Origin: Chthoniobacterales bacterium | GTDB lineage: Bacteria > Verrucomicrobiota > Verrucomicrobiia > Chthoniobacterales > JACTMZ01 | NCBI GenBank assembly: GCA_018402585.1 | Contig: JAGYIO010000006.1 | Location: 1 to 64,000, forward strand | DNA: 64,000 bases | Reading direction: 5' to 3' | Translations under genes and position numbers: made by a program | Notes under the pieces: model-generated | The model's database searches: none | The model's input: the letters and a program-made list of their open reading frames with translations, nothing else | What the model was told of the DNA's origin: nothing | Shown here: positions 16,276-23,320 of the stretch, piece by piece | Layout: each line of letters opens with the position of its first letter | Numbering within the stretch: position 1 is the first letter of the stretch

Positions 16276-16473
16276 TCAGGCAGCCGCGACGATACGGCCC
16301 ATCAGGGTGTTGAGGTTGAACTTGCGCAAGCCGCGGCTTTCCACGTCCCAGACCGTGATCAGTCCGCGCTTGCCCAGATTGGCGGCAGCGGTCGTAAAGC
16401 GCATCGTGCGGGCTGCGCCCGAGGCTTTAATGAACGTGCCGATGTATTCACTGCGTTTGGTGCTGTTTTTCAT
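16276..16473 (-). CDS. Small basic hypothetical protein behind leader copy C
   Basis: A 65-residue basic protein: MKNSTKRSEYIGTFIKASGA, then RTMRFTTAAANLGKRGLITV. The ATG at 16473 is chosen because it follows CAAGGGGGTT, as at the other leader copies. An in-frame ATG 13 codons upstream lies inside the leader. It may bind nucleic acid given its charge, but no family is recognised. It is the first gene of a unit with the 62-residue protein and the DNA ligase. Confidence 0.6.
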   Translation of the reverse strand: MKNSTKRSEYIGTFIKASGAARTMRFTTAAANLGKRGLITVWDVESRGLRKFNLNTLMGRIVAAA

Positions 16474-16613
16474 AACCCCCTTGGCCTCTCGCAGGGGGCT
16501 CACCAAATCCATCAGTTTTAGCGCACCATATTTTTCACCATTTTTCGGTCGCCCTCCATGTTGGCATGGTTTTCGGCACGAAGGCCGCAGTTGGCCGTTT
16601 CCTCGTTTATCAG
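16474..16613 (-). promoter_or_regulatory. Repeated leader, copy C, with upstream box
   Basis: The gene-proximal part reads AAAAATATGGTGCGCTAAAA, CTGATGGATTTGGTG, then CTGCGAGAGGCCAAGGGGG before TTATG. AAAACCATGCCAAC, shared with copy B, is upstream, and CTGATAAACGAGG at 16601-16613 is shared with copy A. The fuller form suggests a promoter or activator site some 130 nt from the start and a conserved 5' leader after it. From 16614 to 16852 no gene or further signal was seen. Confidence 0.6.
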
Positions 16614-16852
16614 CCGTAGGAACTCACGAGCCATCGGGAGCCATAAGAAGCGTTTGGCTCGGGTGGTATGGGGGTAGCCGCGAAGCCGACCTTGAAGCTG
16701 GCTAAGCAGCAAATTCTGGGACCGAAGCCCGCGGCAAGCCAAAGCAGCTGCGGCATCCCCGTGGCCGCGCTTCGGATGCTACCGGATACTGCCTGAGCCG
16801 TTACGTCATTTTTCAGTAGCCTTAGCCTCGCATCGATTCGCGCGCGCCATTT

Positions 16853-17170
16853 TCAATCGCTTGGATTGTTTTTTTCGGATGTTCGGGTCTTCCAGTAGTC
16901 CGGGTCACGATGAAGATGCATGATGGCCATGACCGCGATGGCATCCGGTTTGACCCGGAACAAGACGCCGAAGGGGAAGGTCTTTGTGAGACAGCGTCGG
17001 ACATCCCCTTCAACAAACGGGTAGAGCGCGGGATTTATTGCGATTTTGTTCAGGGCGTCTTGAACTGCCGTGAGGAATCGCTTCCCGAGATCTCCCTGCC
17101 GGGACTCGTACCACACAGCTGCGTCAATCATCTCTGCGTCGGCATCGGGATGGAAGCGAACAGGCCTCAT
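16853..17170 (-). CDS. ParE/RelE-family toxin
   Basis: A 105-residue toxin starting MRPVRFHPDADAEMIDAAVW. Family marks are WYESRQGDLGKRFLTAV, the Arg-Pro region VRRCLTKTFPFGVLFRV and the C-terminal HLHRDPDYWKTR. ParE-type members poison gyrase and RelE-type members cleave mRNA; which applies cannot be told here. The ATG overlaps the antitoxin stop by ATGA (17167-17170). The pair probably helps keep the module in the chromosome. Confidence 0.88.
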   Translation of the reverse strand: MRPVRFHPDADAEMIDAAVWYESRQGDLGKRFLTAVQDALNKIAINPALYPFVEGDVRRCLTKTFPFGVLFRVKPDAIAVMAIMHLHRDPDYWKTRTSEKNNPSD

Positions 17171-17397
17171 GCGAGGGCCGCATGCGCTTTGGCAAACACG
17201 TCGGCGGACTCGAGCAGATCGATACGGCCTTCGTCCATCTCTCGGCACCGCTTCCGGATCTCGTCGCGCCAAGCCGGCGAGAGTTCGTCACCGGGGTTGG
17301 CGTCAAGGCTCTCTATGAGGCGCTCAGCCACGAAAGCACGCGCATGCGGGGAAAGGGAAAGTGCCTCCGTAACGATTTTTTCAGCCGATGTGGTCAT
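17167..17397 (-). CDS. Antitoxin of addiction-module family
   Basis: A 76-residue protein, MTTSAEKIVTEALSLSPHAR followed by AFVAERLIESLD, with a C-terminal acidic helix MDEGRIDLLESADVFAKAHA. This is the addiction-module component family (TIGR02574-like) that pairs with ParE/RelE toxins. It is upstream of the toxin and overlaps it by 4 nt, the usual order. Antitoxins of this kind often repress their own promoter. The gap 17398-17626 should hold that promoter; no clear box was picked out. Confidence 0.85.
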   Translation of the reverse strand: MTTSAEKIVTEALSLSPHARAFVAERLIESLDANPGDELSPAWRDEIRKRCREMDEGRIDLLESADVFAKAHAALA

Positions 17398-17626
17398 GCA
17401 GAAAAACTACTTTTTGCGCGCTTCGTCGTCAATTCGCTGATTTGCAACAAATACGTCGGATTGCGAAAGCCGCGAGGCTTGCGACTTAGTGGACTCAACA
17501 GTTCCACTTGAACATAAGTAGTGCTTCATGAGCACCGCAGACAGGGAGGCCAGCCCCAAGAGGTGGCGACCATTTGGCCTACGTCGGGATCAAGGCACGG
17601 GCCGATTTCTAGTCGCGCGCGCTTCT

Positions 17627-18055
17627 TTACTGAATTCGGGTCTCGCGCAGGAAGCGCTCGATCTCCGTCAGGGCAAATCGAGGCGAGCGCAAAGCGTAGC
17701 TGGGGTTGAGTAAACCACGTTTGCACAAGCGCCACAGGGTAACTCGTGAGATACCAAGCGCCTTGGCCGTTTCCTCAGAACTAAGCGCCAACCTATCGCG
17801 GATTGGATCCACCGGCACAGCAACCGGAACGAGCGCAGGCTGCGGCGGCGGGCTCATCGCCCGCTGTGCCGCCTGAATGCAGCGCTCAAGTTGCTCCGCT
17901 GTGAGATTCACAAACACCGGCTCGGGCGGAAGCTCATCGCCCAGCATGCCCTCAAGTATCTCCATCGGCTCCCTCTTGAGCATCGGAGCAAGCCCATGCT
18001 CCACCAGCGTGCGCAAGTGGATGCGGTCGGGCAACGTGGGGTCATCAGCCCTCAT
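17627..18055 (-). CDS. HTH protein with excisionase/MerR-like domain
   Basis: A 142-residue protein. The N-terminal 80 residues (MRADDPTLPDRIHLRTLVEH) are helical and end in a Pro-rich linker MSPPPQPALVPVAVPV. The C-terminus reads LSSEETAKALGISRVTLWRL followed by CKRGLLNPSYALRSPRFALT. This is the winged HTH_17 fold of excisionases and MerR-like proteins. The ATG overlaps the stop of the upstream gene by ATGA. In a mobile element an excisionase-like protein can direct excision or act as a regulator. No integrase partner is present. Confidence 0.7.
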   Translation of the reverse strand: MRADDPTLPDRIHLRTLVEHGLAPMLKREPMEILEGMLGDELPPEPVFVNLTAEQLERCIQAAQRAMSPPPQPALVPVAVPVDPIRDRLALSSEETAKALGISRVTLWRLCKRGLLNPSYALRSPRFALTEIERFLRETRIQ

Positions 18056-18648
18056 GCGTCGACCAGATGATCAAAGAGGCCTTGCTCCAGCGGCACCAGT
18101 GCTGCCTGCTCGGCCTTGAAGAAGTCCGCCTTGGTCTTACCCATCGACTTGCCGCGGCGCGTGTGGCAATCGAAGGCATAGTCGGTAACCGCAACGTATT
18201 CCGGCGCGCTGCGCAGTTCATCGGCCAGCGTATCCGGATCAATGCCGCGCATTTCGTCGTAAACGAAGTTCTGCAAGTGGTCGGCATCACGGCTCTTCTT
18301 GGCCGCGCAAAGCAGGATCACCGCCTTGGAAATAAAGATGCGGCCGCGGGCACGGCGACCAGAGAGGTTTGCATTGATCATCGCATACGAGTCATGCAGC
18401 GCCTTGACCTCCTTGGTGATGATGCCCCAGCAATCCTCGGCCGACACGGTGAGGAGCCGTTTCCACACGTAGTGACCGAAGCCGCTGGCCCAAAGCTCCA
18501 AAGCCCAGTAACCGGCGTATGGAGTTTCCCCGCGCCGGATCGCCTTTTGCATGGCCGAGCTGACCTCGCCGAAATCGTAGCCTCTGATCGTTCTAAGCCT
18601 CATGCCGTGCCCCGTCAGTCCGAACATGTCTGGTGTGAATTTTTGCAT
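18052..18648 (-). CDS. RarA/MgsA C-terminal-domain-like protein
   Basis: A 198-residue protein starting MQKFTPDMFGLTGHGMRLRT. The stretch VSSAMQKAIRRGETPYAGYW followed by WKRLLTVSAEDCW matches the helical C-terminal domain of RarA/MgsA replication-repair ATPases (S.MQK..R......A.YW...RL..ia.ED). The ATPase part is missing, so it could work with the separate AAA+ protein at 11855-12508. The ATG follows leader copy D, with GAGAGGCCAAAGGGG as ribosome site. It is the first gene of the minus-strand series and faces the divergent Xre regulator. Confidence 0.65.
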   Translation of the reverse strand: MQKFTPDMFGLTGHGMRLRTIRGYDFGEVSSAMQKAIRRGETPYAGYWALELWASGFGHYVWKRLLTVSAEDCWGIITKEVKALHDSYAMINANLSGRRARGRIFISKAVILLCAAKKSRDADHLQNFVYDEMRGIDPDTLADELRSAPEYVAVTDYAFDCHTRRGKSMGKTKADFFKAEQAALVPLEQGLFDHLVDA

Positions 18649-18787
18649 CCCCTTTGGCCTCTCGCAGGAGTCGCACGGAATCCATCAGTTTTTTCCACCA
18701 TTTTTCGCATCTCAAAAGGGTATCGCGTTGAAGGCACAGAACCTAATTTCCTTGGGGGTGCATTGAGGGTGCGACCTTGACTCGGCG
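18649..18787. promoter_or_regulatory. Divergent control region with leader copy D
   Basis: Copy D of the repeated leader lies at 18649-18708 on the minus strand: AAAAATGGTGGAAAAAACTG, ATGGATTCCGTGCGACTC, CTGCGAGAGGCCAAAGGGG. The remaining part up to 18787 must carry the promoter of the Xre gene. A divergent Xre gene next to the first leader copy is the layout of a phage-type switch. No clear paired operator was picked out by eye. Confidence 0.5.
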
Positions 18788-19000
18788 ATGCGCATATCGC
18801 GTAGTGGCATCGTGACACGGAAGAAATTCGCTAAGCTCCTCAAGGACTACCGCGAGAGACGCAGGTTCACGCAGGAAGACGCAGCCAAGCACTTGGGCGT
18901 TTCCGTGCGCACGCTGCAGAACTGGGAGATCGCCCGGAATATGCCGAGGGGGTTTGGACTGCGGGCACTCGTGACGACTTTGGAAAAGGGCCGGAAATAG
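18788..19000 (+). CDS. Xre-family HTH regulator
   Basis: A 70-residue single-domain regulator: KFAKLLKDYRERRRFTQEDA followed by AKHLGVSVRTLQNWEIARNM. It is a clear HTH_3 with the Q-E-D-A helix and the recognition helix VSVRTLQNWE. There is no effector or protease-sensitive domain. It is the only plus-strand gene of the module and is divergent from leader D, so repression of the minus-strand genes is the likely job. The start is the ATG at 18788; a GTG at about 18812 is an alternative. Confidence 0.8.
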   Translation: MRISRSGIVTRKKFAKLLKDYRERRRFTQEDAAKHLGVSVRTLQNWEIARNMPRGFGLRALVTTLEKGRK

Positions 19001-19109
19001 ACCGGGCAACCTGAAGGGCGGGAGAAGCGCCAAGTGTGCGTTCAACAGAGGCGGAAAGCCACCTCCAGCGACGAATGCCTGCAAGCCGTTGCAAACGAGC
19101 AACTTGCGC

Positions 19110-19129
19110 GCATTTGTTACCATTTTGTC
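19110..19129. repeat. 20-bp att-like repeat, right copy
   Basis: GCATTTGTTACCATTTTGTC matches the copy at 3734-3753 with one mismatch. It lies about 65 bp beyond the 3' end of the tRNA-fMet gene and 8 bp from its terminator. tRNA 3' flanks are frequent integration sites, so the pair may bound a 15.4-kb island. No integrase is present and the tRNA end itself is not duplicated. Confidence 0.45.
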
Positions 19130-19136
19130 ACCACCA

Positions 19137-19162
19137 TAAAAAAGGCCCGGAAAATCCGGGCC
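19137..19162 (-). terminator. Rho-independent terminator of tRNA-fMet
   Basis: On the minus strand GGCCCGGATTTTCCGGGCC forms a 7-bp GC stem with a TTTT-type loop and is followed by a T run (A run at 19137-19143 on the plus strand). It lies 32 nt after the tRNA 3' end. Confidence 0.85.
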
Positions 19163-19193
19163 GCGAAATCCACTTAAGTTGTTGGTGGAGAGT

Positions 19194-19270
<77 letters not shown>

Positions 19271-19306
19271 ATTGAATGAGAAACTTAATCGCCACAGATA
19301 ATGCTG

Positions 19307-19882
19307 TCAACCTTTTGGTGCGTATTTCGTGATGGCTTCGTCGTTGATTACGCCGATGTAGGGCAGGTTGCGGAAGCGTTCCATGTAATCCAGGCCGTAG
19401 CCGACGACAAATTCGTTGGCGATATCGAAGCCGACATAGTCGGCCTCCAATTCACGCTGGCGCGGCACGTCTTTGCGCAGAAGGACGCAAATTTTGACGC
19501 TCAAGGGCTTTGTTTCGGCCATGAGTTTGTCCTGAATGGCATGCAGGGTGTGCCCGCTGTCGAGAATGTCATCAAGCAACAAAACATGCCGGCCGTGCAC
19601 CTCGGGCAGATGCAGCTGATTGAACGTGACCACGCCGGTGGTCGAGGCTCCGTGGTAGCTGGAGACGCTGAGGCAATCGAGGCGCAGCGGCATTTCGAGG
19701 CGTCGCAGAAGATCGGCCCCGAACATGAGACTGCCATTGAGCACCGCGAGCACGGTGAGATCTTTCCCGGAATAGTCGGACGAAATTTGGCCGGCTAGCT
19801 CGTCAAGCCGGCTCATGATCGTGCTCTCGTGAAAGAGCACGCCGCGGATCTCGCTCCGCATTTCCCCGGCGATGGATGACAT
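19307..19882 (-). CDS. hpt: Hypoxanthine phosphoribosyltransferase
   Basis: A 191-residue type I phosphoribosyltransferase for purine salvage; it makes IMP or GMP from the base and PRPP. The PRPP-binding loop is VLLLDDILDSGHTL. LAVLNGSLMFGADLLRRL and the flexible-loop SSYHGASTTG are present, and the C-terminus has DIANEFVVGYGLDYMERFRN. It lies 9 nt behind fba on the same strand. Confidence 0.93.
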   Translation of the reverse strand: MSSIAGEMRSEIRGVLFHESTIMSRLDELAGQISSDYSGKDLTVLAVLNGSLMFGADLLRRLEMPLRLDCLSVSSYHGASTTGVVTFNQLHLPEVHGRHVLLLDDILDSGHTLHAIQDKLMAETKPLSVKICVLLRKDVPRQRELEADYVGFDIANEFVVGYGLDYMERFRNLPYIGVINDEAITKYAPKG

Positions 19883-19891
19883 GGCCGGCGG

Positions 19892-20845
19892 CTAAACGCC
19901 CAGTTCTTTGCGCACATTGGGAAGTTCCCCGGCGGAGCCGAGCATCTTGTTCTTGTGCGCGATGAACTTGGCGTATTCCTCGACGAAGATTTTGCCGGGA
20001 GGGCGGAAGTCGAATTCGCCAGGCTTGTTGTGGAAAAATTCGCGGTGCACGCGGGTCCAAAGAAGGCGGCCGTCGGTATCAATGTTGACTTTGGTCACCC
20101 CGAGTTTGGCCGCGGGCAAATACTCGTTTTCGTCGACGCCGCGCGCGCTCTCGTCGAGCTTGCCGCCGGCGGCGTTGATACGCTTGACCTCATCCTGCGG
20201 GACGCTCGAACTGCCGTGCATGACGAGCGGAAAGCCGGGCAAGAACGCCGCGATCTTTTCCAGCACGTCAAAGTGCAGACTCTGCTGGCCCTTGAACTTG
20301 TAGGCGCCGTGGCTCGTGCCGATGGCGCAGGCCAGAGAATCACACCCCGTGCGGACCACGAATTCCTTGGCTTCGTCCGGATTGGTCAGACAGGCATGCC
20401 CCTCGTCGACCTGAATATCTTCCTCCACTCCGCCGAGCATGCCGAGCTCGGCTTCGACGCTGATGCCCTTGGCATGGGCGCGCTCGACCACCCGCTTGGT
20501 GATGGCGACGTTTTCGTCGAACGGAGCGTGGCTCGCGTCGATCATGACCGAGCTGTAAAAACCGGAATCGATGCAATCGTAGCAGGTCTCCTCGTCACCG
20601 TGGTCAAGATGCACGGCGAAGACGGCCTCGGGATACATGGTGTCCGCCGTGCGGATAAGGGCTTCGAGCATTCGCTTGTCCGCATATTTGCGCGCACCCT
20701 TGGAGAGCTGGATGATAAAGGGCGCTTTGCCCTCGATGCAGCCCTGAAACAGACCGAGCGTCTGTTCCATATTATTGATGTTGTAGGCGCCGACCGCATA
20801 TTGGCCGTAGGCGATTTTGAAGAGTTGGTCTGTCGTGACGATCAT
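19892..20845 (-). CDS. fba: Class II fructose-bisphosphate aldolase
   Basis: A 317-residue zinc-dependent aldolase of glycolysis/gluconeogenesis, starting MIVTTDQLFKIAYGQYAVGA. Marks are the zinc and active-site HLDHGDEETCYDCIDSG, MIDASHAPFDENV, EAELGMLGG and VMHGSSSVP. The lysine-to-alanine family position reads GVTKVNIDTDGR. The ATG at 20845 is chosen because it starts the conserved barrel; the frame is open further upstream without homology. Confidence 0.93.
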   Translation of the reverse strand: MIVTTDQLFKIAYGQYAVGAYNINNMEQTLGLFQGCIEGKAPFIIQLSKGARKYADKRMLEALIRTADTMYPEAVFAVHLDHGDEETCYDCIDSGFYSSVMIDASHAPFDENVAITKRVVERAHAKGISVEAELGMLGGVEEDIQVDEGHACLTNPDEAKEFVVRTGCDSLACAIGTSHGAYKFKGQQSLHFDVLEKIAAFLPGFPLVMHGSSSVPQDEVKRINAAGGKLDESARGVDENEYLPAAKLGVTKVNIDTDGRLLWTRVHREFFHNKPGEFDFRPPGKIFVEEYAKFIAHKNKMLGSAGELPNVRKELGV

Positions 20846-20940
20846 ACGAACCACGCATTGAAGCGATCGCGCGCCGCTACGGCAAGGAAAAGCCCGCGGG
20901 CCCGAAGGCACCAAGGGGGCCAGTGGAGCAACTGCTGCAG

Positions 20941-21420
20941 CTACTGCGCCGCCCCACCCGCCAAGCGGCAGTGCTGCAGGACAATGTCGCCTGCGTCAAA
21001 CCTGAGAAAAGATCCTGTCACCACGACTTGCTGGCCGGTCTGGACGAGTGGCTCGGAGGAAATAACATTACCGATCGTGTCGCGCTTGCGCAGGACCGCC
21101 TCACTTCCGTCGTCCGGAACATAGATTTCGGTGTTCTGGGCGAGGTCCTCGTTTTGGAAGAGACATTTGACGTCCGGGCCCGGGCCGGCCGAGGTGGAAA
21201 GCGTGACCGCGACCGCAGGGTTGTCGGTGGTCATGTCACCTTGGGCAATGCCGGAAACCGGCCCGGTCACGGTGATCATTTGGCCCTGATACTTGGTACT
21301 GGCGGCAGCCTCGTCCTGCGCGAACTCCGCTGCAAGGGTCTGCCAGTCGACCGGCGTGGTCTGGCCACTGGCCAGCTGGGCAGCGAGACTAAGAAAAAAA
21401 CAAAAAGGGATTGCTCTCAT
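20941..21420 (-). CDS. Secreted OB-fold (tRNA_anti-like) protein
   Basis: A 159-residue exported protein with signal peptide MRAIPFCFFLSLAAQLASGQ. The mature part contains AEFAQDEAAASTKYQGQMIT followed by VTGPVSG, then VKCLFQNEDLAQ and QQVVVTGSFLRFDAGDIVLQ. This is the tRNA_anti-like OB-fold family, often in periplasmic proteins of unknown role. Two Cys (CLFQ and HCRL) could form a disulfide. It stands alone, between the exonuclease and fba. Confidence 0.65.
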   Translation of the reverse strand: MRAIPFCFFLSLAAQLASGQTTPVDWQTLAAEFAQDEAAASTKYQGQMITVTGPVSGIAQGDMTTDNPAVAVTLSTSAGPGPDVKCLFQNEDLAQNTEIYVPDDGSEAVLRKRDTIGNVISSEPLVQTGQQVVVTGSFLRFDAGDIVLQHCRLAGGAAQ

Positions 21421-21520
21421 TCTTTGAATTTTACGCCATCCAGCTCCTTTGGCAATCACCGAGGAGGCGGGGATCCGGACTTTGCACGGCTGGGGCCCAA
21501 GGAAAGGCCGGAGACCGAGA

Positions 21521-22432
21521 TCAGAAGAGCTCGCCCTGAGCGGGAGGAATGCCCTCGCTGGCCGGTTTTTCGTATTCCGCGAGCAAGCTGCGAAATTCAC
21601 ATTTCTTGGCCAGTTCGACTACGGCTGCGCGGTCCGCGCTGATGGTCAAAGCGGACAAGGCAACAGGCAAAGGCAAGTCGTGCTCAAGGCGCACCAGTTC
21701 GAGATTATCGCGCAACCGTTCGGCGGCGGCAGCCACTTTGGCGCGCAGTTTTTCGTTTTTGATCAGCGCGGGATTTTCGGCGAGCAACGCGACCGGCCCA
21801 TGCTCGCGCACCAATTTGGCAGCCGTCTTGGGACCCACGCCCTCCACCCCGGGAATGTTGTCGGCCGCGTCGCCGGTCAAGGCCAGCACGTCGGGAATAC
21901 TCCCGGGGGGCACACCCCACTTTGCTTCCACTTCGACCGGACCAAGCAAAGTAAAGCTGTCCTTCGGATCCTTGAGGTCCGTCTTGTTCGTCGAGTAGAT
22001 GTGTACGCCCTCGCCGACCAACGCGTAGATGTCCTTGTCGTTGGTGGCAATCACGACCTCGGAGTCTCCGCCGCGGGCCGCGGCCGCGTAGGAGGCGATC
22101 AAGTCGTCAGCTTCGTGCCCCCCGAGCCTGACATTGTGCACGCCCAAGGCTTTCACCCCTTCCTCAATGACCGGGAATTGCCGCGCGAGATCTTCCGGCG
22201 TCTCGTCGCGTTGCTGCTTGTACGAGGGTAGAAGCTGCATCCGCCGTTCCGGCAGGCCGGCATCCCAGATCACTGCGGCGGCATCCGGTTTGACCTCGGC
22301 CAGCATTTTGCGCAAGGCCTTGACGAAACCGAAGACCGCGTTGGTCGGTTCGCCCCGCGAATTGGTCAGGTCGCGAATGGCGAAAAACGACCGGTAGGCA
22401 TAGTAGTGGCCGTCGACGAGGAGAAGACGCAT
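21521..22432 (-). CDS. Stand-alone 5'-3' exonuclease (Pol I N-terminal type)
   Basis: A 303-residue FEN/ExoIX-type nuclease. LLLVDGHYYAYRSFFAI at the N-terminus, GGHEADDLIASYAA and TNDKDIYALVG carry the metal-binding acidic residues. The helix-hairpin-helix is IPGVEGVGPKTAAKLV. It is similar to the 5' nuclease domain of DNA polymerase I but has no polymerase part. It would remove RNA primers or flaps. The start MRLLLVDGH at 22432 is preferred over the ATG three codons upstream. The DUF72 gene ends just upstream. Confidence 0.85.
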   Translation of the reverse strand: MRLLLVDGHYYAYRSFFAIRDLTNSRGEPTNAVFGFVKALRKMLAEVKPDAAAVIWDAGLPERRMQLLPSYKQQRDETPEDLARQFPVIEEGVKALGVHNVRLGGHEADDLIASYAAAARGGDSEVVIATNDKDIYALVGEGVHIYSTNKTDLKDPKDSFTLLGPVEVEAKWGVPPGSIPDVLALTGDAADNIPGVEGVGPKTAAKLVREHGPVALLAENPALIKNEKLRAKVAAAAERLRDNLELVRLEHDLPLPVALSALTISADRAAVVELAKKCEFRSLLAEYEKPASEGIPPAQGELF

Positions 22433-22442
22433 GGCAGGCACT

Positions 22443-23318
22443 TTAGACCAGGCCCTTCCCGCCGAACAGTTCGAGTTGCCGCCCCTCTGCCGGCCGGGAG
22501 GACAGAGGCAGCTCCAGCTTGAGGGCCAGACGCCGCATAGTCTCCACCGCCATCCCTTCGTAATGATTGTTGGCGAAAACGTAGATCGCCTCGGCCTCCG
22601 CGTGGTTGCGCAACTTCACCGCCCAGTGCTCGAGCGCTGTCTCGCGCGCCCAAAGGATATTCCCGTAGCGGTGCGTTTCCTGGCCGTCCGGACCGTATTT
22701 GGTCCGGAAATCACCAAGCAAGCGGACGTAAAGGTGCCGCGCCGTGACCGGCAGGAAACCGAAGCCCGCATGCTTTTCCTCGCCGACGGCATGGGTGTCG
22801 GCCCACACCCAAGCCACGCCCCTCTCCTCAAGAATCCGCGCACTGTGGGGAGTGTCCCAACTCCCGTCGCGGAACTCGACCGCCAGCGGGATGACGTCCG
22901 GCCACTCCCGGAGAAACTTGCGCAGCACTTTTTCCTCGTGCGGCCGCGCGTGGAATGACGGCGGCAACTGCAACAAGGCGCAACCGAAGCGCGGCCCGAG
23001 TTCATCGGCCAACTGCCGCATCATGGCAATCTCCGCAGCCGGATCCTCGAGGCGCTTTTCGTGACTCAAGGTCTTGGGCAACTTCGGGCAGAAGCGGAAC
23101 GCTGGGCCGGTCAGGTCCCCCCACTGCTCGACAGTGCGGGCCGGCGGGACGTGGTAAAAACTCGAATCCATTTCCACCGCGGGAAATTGCCGTGCGTAGA
23201 ATTGAAGCCAACGATTGCGGGGCAAAGCATGGGGATAAAAGACATCGCGCCAGTCGTCGTAGCTCCACGCGCAGGTCCCGAGAAAACAACGATCCGGCCG
23301 GAGCGTCTGCCGCGCCAT
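22443..23318 (-). CDS. DUF72 family protein
   Basis: About 291 residues, starting MARQTLRPDRCFLGTCAWSY. The DUF72 TIM-barrel marks are GTCAWSYDDW, VEMDSSFYHVP, FCPKLPKTLSHEKRL, LLQLPPSF and VFANNHYEG. The family is widespread and has no firmly assigned activity; a hydrolase or nuclease role has been suggested. The start is 2 nt from the stop of the DUF697 gene, so they form one unit. Confidence 0.85.
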   Translation of the reverse strand: MARQTLRPDRCFLGTCAWSYDDWRDVFYPHALPRNRWLQFYARQFPAVEMDSSFYHVPPARTVEQWGDLTGPAFRFCPKLPKTLSHEKRLEDPAAEIAMMRQLADELGPRFGCALLQLPPSFHARPHEEKVLRKFLREWPDVIPLAVEFRDGSWDTPHSARILEERGVAWVWADTHAVGEEKHAGFGFLPVTARHLYVRLLGDFRTKYGPDGQETHRYGNILWARETALEHWAVKLRNHAEAEAIYVFANNHYEGMAVETMRRLALKLELPLSSRPAEGRQLELFGGKGLV

Positions 23319-23320
23319 GG

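Larger units (their letters stand above)
9421..19000. mobile_element. Accessory module with phage-like genes, amidoligase and repeated leaders
   Basis: A 9.6-kb block that interrupts fucU at its left end and stops below the tRNA-fMet gene. Nearly all genes run on the minus strand, many overlap by ATGA, and many are small and of the kind seen in tailed phages or plasmids. It carries DNA ligase, AAA+, amidoligase and amidotransferase genes, a toxin-antitoxin pair and a divergent Xre regulator. Four copies of one leader sequence precede genes here and are not seen elsewhere in the window. No integrase, transposase, terminase or virion gene was found, so it is either a remnant or an element mobilised from elsewhere. 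The exact ends are inferred. Confidence 0.55.

Noticed and set aside
16518-16742. 74-codon minus-strand frame over leader copy C
   Set aside because: Its last part is the repeated leader itself, and the same DNA is read in different frames at the other copies, so it is not a protein.
9421-19000. A complete prophage
   Set aside because: No integrase, terminase, portal, capsid, tail or lysis gene could be recognised. Only replication-like and small accessory genes are present.
18743-19123. Minus-strand frame starting MVTNARKLLVCNGLQ, opposite the Xre gene
   Set aside because: It runs through the HTH gene in antisense. The opening lies in the att-like repeat, and it could at most be the end of a lost integrase; there is not enough to call it.
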